DNA of 64,000 bases from Allium sativum. Its lineage: Eukaryota > Streptophyta > Magnoliopsida > Asparagales > Amaryllidaceae. Of the stretch, positions 42,157 to 53,490 are shown in pieces. The stretch covers positions 153,072,197 to 153,136,196 of the forward strand of contig CM060924.1 of assembly GCA_030737875.1 (NCBI GenBank). The letters run 5' to 3'. The notes under the pieces were generated by a model, which saw only the letters and a list, made by a program, of their open reading frames with translations, searched no databases and had not been told where the DNA came from. Each line of letters starts with the position of its first letter. The first letter of the stretch is position 1. The position numbers and the translations under genes were made by a program.

Positions 42157-42389
42157 GATACGGCTTTGAGCCGTATCAAATTCATGATTTGATACGGCTT
42201 TGAGCCGTATCAATCCATGAATTTGATACGGCTTTGAGCCGTATTAATCCATGAGTTTGATACGGCTTTGAGCCGTATTAATCCATGAGTTTGATATGGC
42301 TTTGAGCCGTATCAAATAACAAAGACGCCATTTTTTGATACGGTCCAAAGCACTGCCAAATCGATTTTGATACGGCTCAGAGCACTGCT
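42157..42389. repeat. CACTA right subterminal array, five 34-bp units plus two variants
   Basis: The 21-bp palindrome GATACGG…CCGTATC starts at 42157, 42191, 42225, 42259 and 42293, exactly 34 bp apart. Two half-changed copies (GATACGGTCC at 42337, GATACGGCTC at 42369) lie closer to the terminus. Probable transposase-binding sites. Confidence 0.88.
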
Positions 42390-42412
42390 TAATTGGCATT
42401 TCTGGTGTAGTG

Positions 42413-42415
42413 TAC
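42413..42415. repeat. CACTA target-site duplication TAC, right
   Basis: Matches 24576-24578. Confidence 0.9.
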
Positions 42416-42418
42416 ACA

Positions 42419-42426
42419 TATAAATA
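42419..42426 (+). promoter_or_regulatory. TATA box of LARD-like 5' LTR
   Basis: TATAAATA, four bases after the CACTA target duplication, followed by ACCACAGAGTACAC and a CT-rich start region. The 3' LTR has the weaker CATGTAAATA at 61972. The CACTA insertion has removed the natural upstream U3 to 17.8 kb away. Confidence 0.65.
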
Positions 42427-42615
42427 CCACAGAGTACACTATCTTTCTTCTTTTTAACCACCGTGAGTTCCTAAGGCAATAATAATAAAAATATAATATA
42501 ACGTGAAGAGAGGGAGTAGGCTCTGGCTTCGACGATTTATACATATAGGAGGAAGATTTGGGTTTGTACGCACTGAAGAGTAGAAAAGTGGAATATTGGA
42601 GAGGGAGATCGCGTT

Positions 42616-42708
42616 ATGTCAAATTGGGATGGGTGCAGGTGCTGTTACAAAAAGGAAGGTGCCATTCTTCTGGGTGACAAACTGGAGACATGCGTGAGCA
42701 TGTATTGA
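42616..42708 (+). CDS. Leader micro-ORF, 30 aa, Cys-rich (5' LTR)
   Basis: Reads MSNWDGCRCC…, about 190 bp downstream of the TATA box. The 3' LTR copy (62171-62263) keeps start, stop and length with two substitutions. Both LTRs are young, so conservation is weak evidence. It may act as an upstream ORF or be chance. Confidence 0.25.
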   Translation: MSNWDGCRCCYKKEGAILLGDKLETCVSMY

Positions 42709-43660
42709 AGAAGGAAATGGATGTATCAGCAAGAGTAAGAAGCTCGTGAGGTTTTTAAATGGGTTCCGATGTCGTTGGGTAGGTGCTACCACCGTGAAGG
42801 TCAGGGAAGCGTTCGAGATCGGGACAGGAAAGTGGGATGGGTTTGGTTTAACAGGAGCGGAAGTTTCATGCTTCCAACGTAGAGGATGGAGCAAATACAG
42901 AAGAGTTGTGGGGAGTTGAAATGGCTTTCGAAATTCTATACTGGAGGACGCGAGGAAGAATATTCCTGTAGCGGTTGGTTTTGAAACGGGCCGTAAAAAA
43001 ATATAAGAGCCCAATTAAATAAAAGAAAAAGAAATGAAAGAGGGTAAGGAACGAAAGCATACAAAGGGTGGAGACGTGTTTACTGGAACAGATGATTTGC
43101 ATAGCGTGATGGAAAGAAGTATACATGGTGGAAGAAAGAAACCGTTTTAAACAGGCGGGTTAGTCTTCAATGTTGGGCCGAGAAATAATAAAGGTAGATC
43201 CCGATAGGTAAATAAATTAAGTTTATTTTAAATTTAAAATAATGTACTAAATTGTACATTAAATATTTCATTCATACGATATCAGAATCACGAACGGTCG
43301 GATCCGTTGGGACCGTAGGGATGAGGACTTCGAAAAGAAACTGACTGGAGGTCCACTGGTGCTCGTTACAATTTATGGCGAAATAAATTGTCGGACTGAA
43401 TCAAATAACGCAAATCGTTATTTAATGGTTAACGCGCCAATGTGAGTAAATCTCACTAACTCTGAACAGTTTATAATTTCATGTTGTATTTTTAGAACTG
43501 TTAGATATTGGCTGATTGACTGTGTGTTGACTGTTTGATTGAACTGCTAGTCAGTTAGTTGAAGTTCTATATTGATTCTGTTTAACAGAATATATCATAT
43601 GGAACTGAAAAGTGATGTTATCTATATTGTTTAACATCTGTGATGCAGGTAAACAGGTTG

Positions 43661-43682
43661 GAGGAATCCGGCTGGATTCCTC
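43661..43682 (+). other. Perfect 9-bp hairpin in LARD-like 5' LTR
   Basis: GAGGAATCC and GGATTCCTC around loop GGCT, 13 bases after TGATGCAG. Kept in the 3' LTR (63215-63236) with loop GACT. Confidence 0.7.
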
Positions 43683-44029
43683 AACATTTATTTTATTGTT
43701 TTTCATACATTGTGATATATGATGTGATATATAATCTGTTATGGATTATGTATGTTGAAATGACATTGATCATTGTTATTCGATATTTTTAATATCAGAA
43801 AAGACCCTGGGATGTAAAAAGAATTATTTCAATGTATATTGAAATAAAGGGATTTTATAAAATCAACAGATTTTATTAAAGGAAATATTTTGAAAGTAAA
43901 TAAAAGGAAAAAATGTTTTTAAAACGAATAGAGTTTTATAAAAGGGAAATCATTTGTAAAGTGAAGAACTGTTACTAAAAGAAAATCTTTATAAATGAAT
44001 AGTTTATTTGAAAAGTAAAAGGAGTTAAT

Positions 44030-44370
44030 CGATTAGAGTTAAAGTAAAAGGAGTTAATCGATGTTAGTTTAATCGATTTGAGTTAAAGTAAATAGAGTTA
44101 ATCCAATAGTGTTAGTCCAATAGAGTTAATTGATAAGGGTTAATTGAATAGAGTTAAGTGAAAAGAATCAATCGAATATAGTTTATTCGAAGAAAGTAAA
44201 AGGAATTATCAAATATAGTTTATTCGAAAGGAGTTAAGCGAAATGAGTAAATCAATAGCGTTAGTCAAATAGAGTTAATCCAATAGTGTTAGTCCAATAG
44301 AGTTAATTGATAAGGGTTAATCGAATAGAGTTAAGTGAAAAGAGTCAATCGAATATAGCTATTCGAAGAG
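44030..44370 (+). repeat. GAGTTAATCGAATA minisatellite in 5' LTR
   Basis: Irregular repetition of AGAGTTAAT, GATAAGGGTTAATC and CAATAGTGTTAGTC. The 3' LTR equivalent (63583-63970) has extra AGAGTTAATTGATAAGGG units. Confidence 0.85.
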
Positions 44371-44820
44371 GGTTAAGTAAGGAAGTTAGAAAAAGAAATA
44401 AATTGAACTTTGCCTATTTCAAAGTTAGAAATGTTGTTCAGTTAAGGTCTGAGAGGTAGTTCTACCCCAACTTGATTGGCTTCGTTTTTACTAAGGAATA
44501 GTTAAGGCTCGGCAGTAAAGGAAATGGTTTGTGTTGGCATCGCGATGGTTTGTTTAAACATCTGTCTAAGTCCAATAAAGAAGCTTTGGAAATGTTTTCC
44601 AAATAAGAAACCAGAAATGTTTTCTAATAAAGAAAACAAGAAATGGAAATGTTTTCCATTGTTAATAACGTATATTTTCCAAATTTAGAAAATAAGAAAT
44701 ATTGAATATAGGGAAACAGGAGATAAGTAAATTTATGAAATAAAGAGATAAATGTTGAATGATGTTTGATCGATATAATTTCCATCTGGAAATAATATCG
44801 TTGTTTGCACACCAGTTTTT

Positions 44821-44848
44821 TTCGATAGTTAAATCATAGACTATCGAA
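44821..44848 (+). other. 9-bp hairpin in LARD-like 5' LTR, covaries with solo LTR
   Basis: TTCGATAGT (44821-44829), loop TAAATCATAG, ACTATCGAA (44840-44848). In the solo LTR (15015-15044) the C-G pair at 44823/44846 is T-A, stem and loop length being kept. Confidence 0.7.
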
Positions 44849-45643
44849 GATTTTGACTATTTTAACGTTGTTAATATGGAGAGACCGGTTGGATTATTAT
44901 CCAAAGAACCACTCTGTATTGGCATAAGCGTTGCGAATCATATATGCCAAAGATAATTGAAGACGGAGAAAAATGCAAGGGCTATCCTATTTACAGAATA
45001 GTGCCTTCGGTTCATCCTGTTCCTGGATGACTTGAATGGACGGATGTCTGACAGAGTATTTTCAGACGATCACGTATATTGATTTCTCCAACCGTACCAA
45101 GAGTGGAAGCGGAGAAGGAAACTTCTTTTAGCTAACACATAATGTATGGTTGAGGACGTAAATCGGTGATTTGATGGATTTGATGATGTGACATTCAAAG
45201 TGAATTTGGTATGATGATAAGGCGTAGCTTCTAGCCTCATCATCCGGTAAATGACAGAAATCGGACAGGCAGCATGGCTAAGTCGGTCGCACCGAAGTAG
45301 GGTGTATAATCACCTGATCTAGAGTTTCATTTACTTCTAAAAATCTATTGTTGATGCTGTCCCATTCGGGAAAGTTGCCGATCCCAGCCGTTGGTGATAT
45401 ACATTCGATACACTCAAGCGAAATGAGTGGTCGGTCATGTGTGGCCGGGTTGCAAGATGTTCTTGTTGAACCCAGTGTATTCCTCTCTAGAGGTACACGA
45501 GCGAAAGGTGGTTCCATACCTTGTCATAGTTGGAAATCCATTACCCAATACGTGCTTGCGGTTTTGATTGTATACAATATATGTAGAACGTGAGATGAAA
45601 GCGTTTCTGCTAGATGATTATTATATTGTGGTTGATAGACATT

Positions 45644-45648
45644 ATTAT
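45644..45648. repeat. Gypsy-2 target-site duplication ATTAT, left
   Basis: ATTAT before TGTAACACCCC at 45649 recurs at 57171-57175 after GGGTGTTACA. Confidence 0.93.
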
Positions 45649-48600
45649 TGTAACACCCCACACCCGCTAAGGTCACTCACTAAGGGAATGCCTTAGTTTT
45701 GGTGGAGTATTTTTAGTGAGTATAGAACAGAAAAATTACAACAAGACAGATATAAGTAATACTTGAAAATTTAAAGCATCCTTTCATTGCAGCGGAAAGT
45801 AAAACATGTTTGGTTACATCACAAAACCATAACAAGAGTCAAGTACATAATATCCATCCTGATAAAATAGAAGTACATAATCCCACTACATAGACAATAA
45901 CCATAATAGAAAAGATAAACCGAGCTTTACTTCTACGGTCCAAGCCCAAAAGATAGATATAGCGGTCTGATCCAAGCCCACTAGTGCTAGGCCCACTCTG
46001 AAAACCTGAGGGTTGGGAAAAAGATAAAAACAACGGGGTCAGACATAAGTCTGAGTGAGTCCTATAACCCTAACAATACAACCATTAAAGTAATTAGGGT
46101 ATGACATAAACAAGGTACGGTACCTCTGGGGATAATGACTACACTAAATAGCCTACTAAACACCGGATGTACTACGTTAACCGAAAAGACGCATTTATCC
46201 ACCCAATGATAATTTCTAGCTTACACCACCCCAGATCTACCCACTCAAGGGTAATTCTTACACTGCACCACACCAGTTCTACCCACCAAGAGTAATTCCT
46301 ACTTAAAGGTTGATCCCACTAAGTGTACTTAGTAATTTTTACCCAGTAGTTTCTTGTACCCCTACACAGGTGCCGTCTGCCCCTATCTTTACTAGGTGTA
46401 CCCACTACTCCCAAGCGATCGGCTCCCTACCGTAGATACTCGTGCTGGTCCCACAAAGGGGGTGTATCATTCCCCAAAGTGGCTACCAGATAATATCAAC
46501 TGTGCACGGCTTTATATCTACACGATGCAACAACGACTTACCAACCAGCCCGGGTCCACACACGCATATGAAACTCGTTGATCCTGCGTTGCCACCGCTA
46601 ACCCGTTTTGGCCACTTATAGTCAAGCCCAATATGCGTGTCCCGTCACTCGACCAGAGTCGAGCCCACAAAGATACGTTTGGGATATTGGTTGAAATGGG
46701 CCCCCACAAGCTACTACTTAAGCTTGCTACTTTTATCTAGTGCATCCCACTTAACCCCTTTTTATAATCATGCCCCCTTACATGTTAAGGTTTGGTTAAG
46801 TCATCTAATTATATTTCAATTGCCACTTAAGGCACCCACTAGATTTCCGCATGCCACCCAAGGCACTTACTTAACCCTTTAATCATGTTTAATTACATGT
46901 TCCACTTTGGTTAAGTATTCTAATCGTATTTTCTATTGCCACCCAAGGCAACCCACTAGTTTCCTCATGCCACCCGAGGCACCCCCACTAGTTACTACAT
47001 GCCACCCAAGGCACCCACTTAACCCTCATGTCCCACTACATGCTAATTTGGTTAAGTGTTTCTTAATTAATTAAGACCGTGATCCTCCTAAAGACCTCTC
47101 ACATTAGACTATCTTTTATGACCGCTGGTTAAGCCGGTTGGGTCCGGGCAGCCTTACGTCATAACCGAGTCTAACCTCGTGTCTTTACGTTAATCACGTA
47201 TTTAGTTTGTGACTAAGACCTCTCACATTGGGCCAATCATTTGTAGCCGCTGGATAGCCGGTCGGTTCCGGGCAGACTTCCGCTACAAAAGGGTCCAACC
47301 TCGTGTCTTAGTTGATTAATTACACCTAATTAATCACCCCCACAATTAATTATCCCTAATTAATTACACATTTTTCATAACATGGGTAGACCTAACTCAA
47401 TAGGTAAATTCTCATGGGGTAGACCTAACTTAATAGGTAAATTCCCACTTATGTTAATTTATTTTTATGGTATGCTTAATCATACCCAATCATACTTTTA
47501 TTAACATATTTATTACCCCATCGTTCCCCACGTAAATCGTTCTCATTTCACGACATAATAAAAGGGAAAGATCCATCACAAATATCATGGGTTTAGCATA
47601 TAACTTTGTCATGGGTTAAGAGGATGTCAACTTGCATATATGAGCATATATTAACCCAACTACATTTAACCCAAACTTGCACATTATCATACACAGGATT
47701 TGCATAACATGTTGCATATGAGCTTGCATATTATCATACACATATCTTGCATAACATGTTGAACTTGCATATAAGCATTCTCATAACTTGCATAACATGT
47801 TAAACATGCATTTAAGCATACACATAACTTGCATAAGCATTCGCATACTTGCATAAGCATTCACATACTTGCATATCACATTAAACTTGCATTTAAGCAT
47901 ATACATAACTTGCATAACATCATGCACATAACTTGCATAATCTCATAAACATAACTTGCATAACATCATGCACATAACTTGCATACCCTCATACACATAA
48001 CTTGCATATGAACTTGCATAACAACATGCACATAACTTACATAATATCATGCACATAACTTGCATAACATATTGAGCTTGCATATAAGCATACACATAAC
48101 TTGCATAACATGTTGAACTTGCATATATGACTTGCATCTTAAAGGAGGGTAAACATGCATAGCATATAAAGGTGTCATCTTGCATATGTATGCATCACAT
48201 TTAAATGGGTAAACTTGCATGTCATGATTTATGCATAATACCAACCACTTAGCATGCATAAAAGCCAATACTCAGCATGCATACAATCAAATACTTAGCA
48301 TGCATAAAATCAAATACTTAGCATGCATAAAATCAAATACTTAGCATGCATAACGCCGAATATTTAGCATGCATAAAATCACATGCATAACTTACATATC
48401 ATGTTTCATATAACTTGCATATACTCTCACATATAGTTTGCATAACATGTTACATATGCATAAATGTTCAACATAATGTTTTGCATCATAAAACATGGCA
48501 TTAAACTTGCATGTAGCATAAAACTTGCCAAACACATAACATACAATATACTAAACTTGCATAAACATATTTATCCACAAACATAGCCATGTCTTATCAT

Positions 48601-49319
48601 ATCCTACCATAATCAATTTAACAATTGATTATTAAAGCTATAGGAACTCACCAAAACCAAGATTAGCAAACTTATGAAGTAAAACTAGTTGCCAAATATG
48701 AAGAAGAAGAAGATGATTAGAGGTTGATTAGCTTGCAACTCTCTTCATTGATTTGTGGAGGCCATGATCAAGTTTCATTTTGCCATAGTTTAGTTACAAG
48801 ATCTAATTATGAATGAATTAGGGTAGGGTTAGGATCTTATTTATAGGATTAGGTAGTGTTTTAGGCCCTTAGATTAACCCTAGGTTAGACTAGGTCCGTT
48901 AGATTTAGGAAATCTCTAGAACCCAGCACAAGACTCAACCAAAAACCAGATCTGGTGCACCCAGATCAACAGGGCCGACACTTTGTGTCGACAGGCAAGT
49001 CGACAGGGCAGTCGACACCCCTGTCGACAGCCCTGTCGACATGGCTAGGGCGGGAATTTTTCCCGCCTGGCCCCGCTGGTTCCATTTTGAAATCTGAATT
49101 TGAAACTTTTAATTCTGTTTTTATCTTAAATTTTCTGCCAACTTCATTGGGCCATAATTGGGCCATACAGACTCCGATTCTTGAAAACTCGGACTCTATT
49201 TCGTGTATTTTTCCGAGACGAACGCAATAACGCAGCCCATTTCCCCCAATTCTCACATCTGAGATTATTTATTCTGTAATTAGTGAATTTTAGCATTAAC
49301 TAAAATTCAGGGTGTTACA
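45649..49319 (-). repeat. Gypsy-2 3' LTR (minus orientation)
   Basis: 3,671 bp. Includes the expanded CTTGCATAA array (47630-48560), the GTCGAC cluster (48986-49041) and a TATA box on minus (CCTATAAATAA, 48847-48837). Confidence 0.93.
47630..48560. repeat. Expanded CTTGCATAA/AGCATGCATAA array
   Basis: Starts with ACATAACTTGCATAA units and shifts to CTTAGCATGCATAA units around 48240-48370. About twice the length of the Gypsy-1 array; copied in the other LTR at 55470-56410. Confidence 0.85.
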
Positions 49320-49332
49320 TTCTCCCCTCCTT
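49320..49332 (-). other. Gypsy-2 polypurine tract
   Basis: Minus strand AAGGAGGGGAGAA, identical to Gypsy-1. Confidence 0.88.
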
Positions 49333-49860
49333 AAAGGATTTTGTCCCCGAAATCTCTAAGCTAAGGAGAATGCATATCCTACCATCCAAACAACCATCTA
49401 CTCAAACCATCAACCACGGGCATCCATTGTCCTTAAAGCAATTTCTAATGATGTATGAGCATATGCAAAAAGTGTGTGTATATGTTCCCTATCTAATGTA
49501 TGAACATATGCAAACCATGATAGTGCCATGCATCCATTATGTATGCGAGAGAACCCTATCGACACATACAATATCTACATGAGTGCACAATCATTCACCA
49601 AAATGCATCATCCATATGATAACACAATCATTATACATCCATAATATAGCTTCCAACACACAATTTTATGCAATATGCAATATGCAATATGAAGTGATTG
49701 AGCCGATCTAGTGCCTAGAGTGTGTGTATATGCATCCACGAGCAACCACTAGCAAACACTTGCATCCACTTGCATCCATCATACATAACATGTCTCAAAC
49801 ACATGTTTCAACCATAGGACTATCCTATCTGAAGGTCAAAGGTATTAACGAGAGGACATA

Positions 49861-52800
49861 CTAAGGATAAGCACATGATATGTGATGAAGGAGAAGCAAA
49901 AGGACATACCCTCCGAAAGAAAAAGGGTACCTTGAACGCATCTTCGCTTCCGTCTCCCAGGTAGCGTCGCTCTCTTCATCTCCCCTTCGTACTTTGACTA
50001 CTTGAACCTCTCTGTTTCTCAACTTCCAAATCTCTGACCCAAGGATGCAAGTAGGAGCTCGTCGAATCGTCGCATCACGCTCTACTTCCACTTCTCTAAG
50101 CAGGCTCGGCTCTACCGCCTCTGCGGTCTCATGTAGGAACTTCCTCAAATGTAACACATGGAATATATCATGTACACCACTAAACCTGTCGGCAACTCCA
50201 CTCTATATGCCATCCGTCCAATCCTTTCCTTGATGGGAAATGGCCCTACGAACCTTGGTGCTAACTTCCAACAGATCCAAAGTGAACCACATTCCGTAAC
50301 GGAGATATCTTGATAAAAAGCATGTCCTAATATCAAACTCAAGCTCTGTTCTCCTCTTGTCCGCATAAGATTTATGTTTATCTTGCGCCGCTTTCCTCCT
50401 TCTTCGAATCAAATCAATCTTTTCCCGAAGTCTTTCTAACCTTATCGGCCCAAGCAAGATCTCATCCGTAGATTCCCACCAACGTGTAGGTGATCGACAA
50501 GGCCTTCCATAAAGAGCTTCGAAAGGTGCCATATCAATACAGGACTGAAAGCTGTTATTATATGCGAACTCCACCAATGGAAGATGCTCTTCCCATGTAC
50601 CTCCAAAATATAAGATACAAAGCCTCAAAAGGTCTTCTAGGACATGATTCACCCTCTCGGTCTGGCCGTCCGTCTGAGGATGATATGCGGTACTCAAACA
50701 CAACTGAGTCCCTACCGCCTCTTGCACCCTCTTCCAAAACTCTCTAGTGAAGATAGGATCTCGATCGCTCACCATACTGGAGGGTACACCATGCAATCGA
50801 ACTATCTCTCAAAGATATACAGAAGCTAGCCATGGAGCGGTCCTCTTGCTCTTCATAGGTATAAAATGGTCGCTCTTAGTAAGTCTGTCTACCACCACCC
50901 AAATTCCCGTATTACCCTTTCTTGATCTGGGTAACCCGTCAATAAAATCCATCGAGATGCTATCCCACTTCCATTGCGGAACTTCCAATGGGTGAAGCAA
51001 CCCACCTGGTTTCTTTTGCTCCGCCTTCACTTGTTGGCACACCAAGCATCGAGCGACATACTCGGCCACATCTTTCTTCATACCGGCCCAGAAGAAAACC
51101 CTCTTCATGTCTTGGTACATCTTGTCCCCACCGGGATGAATGGTCATCCTAGAACGGTGTGCATCATCAAAAATAACCTTCCTCAAACCCTTGTCTTACG
51201 GTACACAAAGTCTACCGTCTCTACGCAAGCACCCCCTATCGTCTAGGGTGTACCTACTCAAATGGCTGGACGACTTCCCCCTTATGAGCTTCTCTACCAA
51301 CTCAACCAACTGTGGGTCGTCCCTCTGTGCTTCTCCAATCCGCCCCAAAAGAGTAAGCCTAACCTCCAAGGAGGCCAGCAAACCGGGTACAAAGTCAACG
51401 GAAGGTCTAAAGTCAAACATAGAAATAAACTCTAAGCTCCGTCGTTCAACGAACCACAAACTCGAGGACAACTTTTTTCTACTTAAGGCGTCCGCTACCA
51501 TGTTACCCTTACCGTGGGTGTACGCTATCTCAAACTCATAGGATGCTAAGAATCCCATCCACTTTTGTTGTCCTAAGACTATGCGCTCGAAGAGTCTCCA
51601 ACACTTCCCTAAGATGTAGGGCATGCTCTTCCCCACCAGGATATCATCCAAAATCATCACAACTGTTCATCTCTCACGCAGGCCACCCTAGTCGAACTCG
51701 GCATCCCCCAAATGCAAGCCCCAAAGGCCTAAACCAATATCAGACAAACACCCAAGGGATACCTCCTTCGAATTCAGACGACTTACGTGAGATGATACTA
51801 GTAAAAACGGCTAAATAATTAAGCCCCTTGTCCAACCCTGGATGTCCTCGCCAGTCTTGCTCCAAAACCACCGTTTTTCCCATAACTGGCTTTGCTCACC
51901 CTATTGAGCACATACGAAAATTTATTTCGCTCTTAGAAAAGATCAAGATGTCATCCACAAAGACCATCACGAACTTATTTAGGTACTCCCTGAACACCCT
52001 TCCCATCAAATCAACAAAGTATGCGGGGGCGTTCGTCAAACCAAATGGCATCACCAGCCATTCATAAAAAAAATCATCCGGAGTCCTAAAGGCAGTCTTC
52101 TCTATACTATCCTCAGTCACTCTCAACTGACGAAACCTTGTGGCTAAGTCCAACTGCAAAAATACTGAGGCGCCAGCCAACTGATCAAAGAGATCATCAA
52201 TCCTCGGCAATGGGTGTCTATTCTTCTTTGTGAGTTTATTTAGTTCTCTTTAGCCTACACAAAGTCTGAGGGACCCATCTGCCTTCGTGACAAAAACTAC
52301 TGGAGCACCCCACTCCGATATACTTCGTCTTATGAACCCCTTCTCAAGCAAATCGCCTACTTACTTATGGAGTTCCCTCCTCTCACGAGGAGCCATGTAG
52401 CACACTGGCCAAGATACTGGTTTAGCATTGTCTACCAGATATATTTGGAAGTCAATCTCCCGCTCCGGAGGTAAGCCATTCACCTCCTCAAAACACATCC
52501 GAGTATTTCCGGACCACTCTAACAGATCGCAAACTCTAGACCGACGTGTCAAGCGATTCTAGATAACTTAGCATAACAGATTCTATGGGATTACAAGAGA
52601 TCTCGAGAGTGTTACCCAAGCGGGTCATAAGCCTAACAACTCTCCCTTCAAAACCAAGAACGACACCTCTACTGGATAACCAGTCCATGCCCAAAACTAG
52701 CCCATAGCCCGTGAAGCCCAACAAGCATCACACCTAAACTCAACGCTAAGTATAGAAACTTTCAAACCCAAACACATCATGGATCCCAATTGGGTTTGAA

Positions 52801-53300
52801 ACAACTAAGGGATCATCTACCAAACTGGTGTCTAAGTGCAGTGACTCAACTAACAATGATGAGATAAACGAACTCGATGCGTCAGAATCAAATAAGTTCG
52901 AATCGGATAATAAAGTAATCCAAATTCCAACCTAGACGGTCCTATCCCCATCTGGTACCCTAGTCGTGAGGGAATACAACTACCCTCCAGAAGATTCCAT
53001 ACCTTGCCCTTGCTTCTTTGGACAATCCTAATAAGGTGTCCTATTCCTCCCAAAAGGATATCTACTAGCCTTCTTCTTCCCATTCTCCACTCATAACCTC
53101 CCACCAATGAGGTTTCATCCTTCATTAACCAAACAACTATTTGAGCCTTCCTCTCATCGTCTATCCTATAGGTACCTACCAGTCCTCCTCCTTCTTGAAC
53201 TAACTTCTAATCCGACTAACGTCTAAGTCCCTTGAAGTGGTTTTCCATTCTTATCTATCTTAGAAAGATCATCTATACGCGGAGGAGAAACTCAAAATGA
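49861..53300 (-). pseudogene. Gypsy-2 pol remnants, heavily broken
   Basis: Read on minus from high to low coordinates: a short gag/protease scrap (52850-53125), protease tail (52536-52724), RT pieces (52361-52552, 51896-52210, the latter with an intact FVDD box), a foreign patch (51631-51929), a junction at ~51573 where the RNase H segment is deleted relative to Gypsy-1, then integrase zinc domain and core (50809-51186, 50203-50796, with SDRDPIF and [10 protein letters not shown]) and chromodomain-like end (49861-50157). At least six frame breaks and several stops. No product is possible. Confidence 0.88.
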
Positions 53301-53476
53301 GAGAAAGGAAGAGATTCAAACTGGAGAATTCGAAAGATATAGATATGGCTATTGGGGATTATGCTTCTCTTTCAAAAACTTTTCTCTTAAAAGACATGTT
53401 TTTGAAAATACTCCTTTCCAAAAATATTCTTAGAAAATAATTTTTCTAAAAATTTTATCTGTTCTGGTAACCTTAA

Positions 53477-53488
53477 GCTCTGATACCA
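53477..53488 (-). other. Gypsy-2 primer-binding site (tRNA-iMet)
   Basis: Minus strand TGGTATCAGAGC next to the 5' LTR border at 53491. Intact although the coding region is wrecked. Confidence 0.9.
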
Positions 53489-53490
53489 CG

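Larger units (their letters stand above)
24579..42412. mobile_element. Non-autonomous CACTA (CMC/EnSpm) DNA transposon, 17.8 kb with nested Gypsy
   Basis: Terminal inverted repeats CACTACACCA (24579-24588) and TGGTGTAGTG (42403-42412), TSD TAC, and subterminal palindromic repeats at both ends (24625; 42157-42389). Without the Gypsy at 25957-37468 it is about 6.3 kb. No TNPD-type transposase or TNPA-like reading was found, so it depends on an autonomous CACTA. It carries gene-like fragments (a GH9 glucanase piece and small secreted-type ORFs) and a peculiar AACTGAGTT satellite. It split the U3 of the LARD-like 5' LTR from its TATA box. Confidence 0.92.
42416..45648 (+). repeat. LARD-like 5' LTR, piece 2 (TATA, R and most of U5)
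   Basis: Aligns with the 3' LTR from 61971 to the window end. It holds the TATA box, the micro-ORF at 42616, hairpins at 43661 and 44821, a GAGTTAATCGAATA minisatellite (44030-44370) and blocks shared with the solo LTR. It ends at the ATTAT target site of Gypsy-2. Confidence 0.9.

Noticed and set aside
42619..43126. 131-aa and overlapping minus-strand ORFs in the LARD-like LTR (also 62174-62680)
   Set aside because: Antisense to the LTR transcript, shifted between the two LTRs by single-base indels, low-complexity Ser/Pro/Phe composition and no family; chance ORFs in a GC-richer leader.
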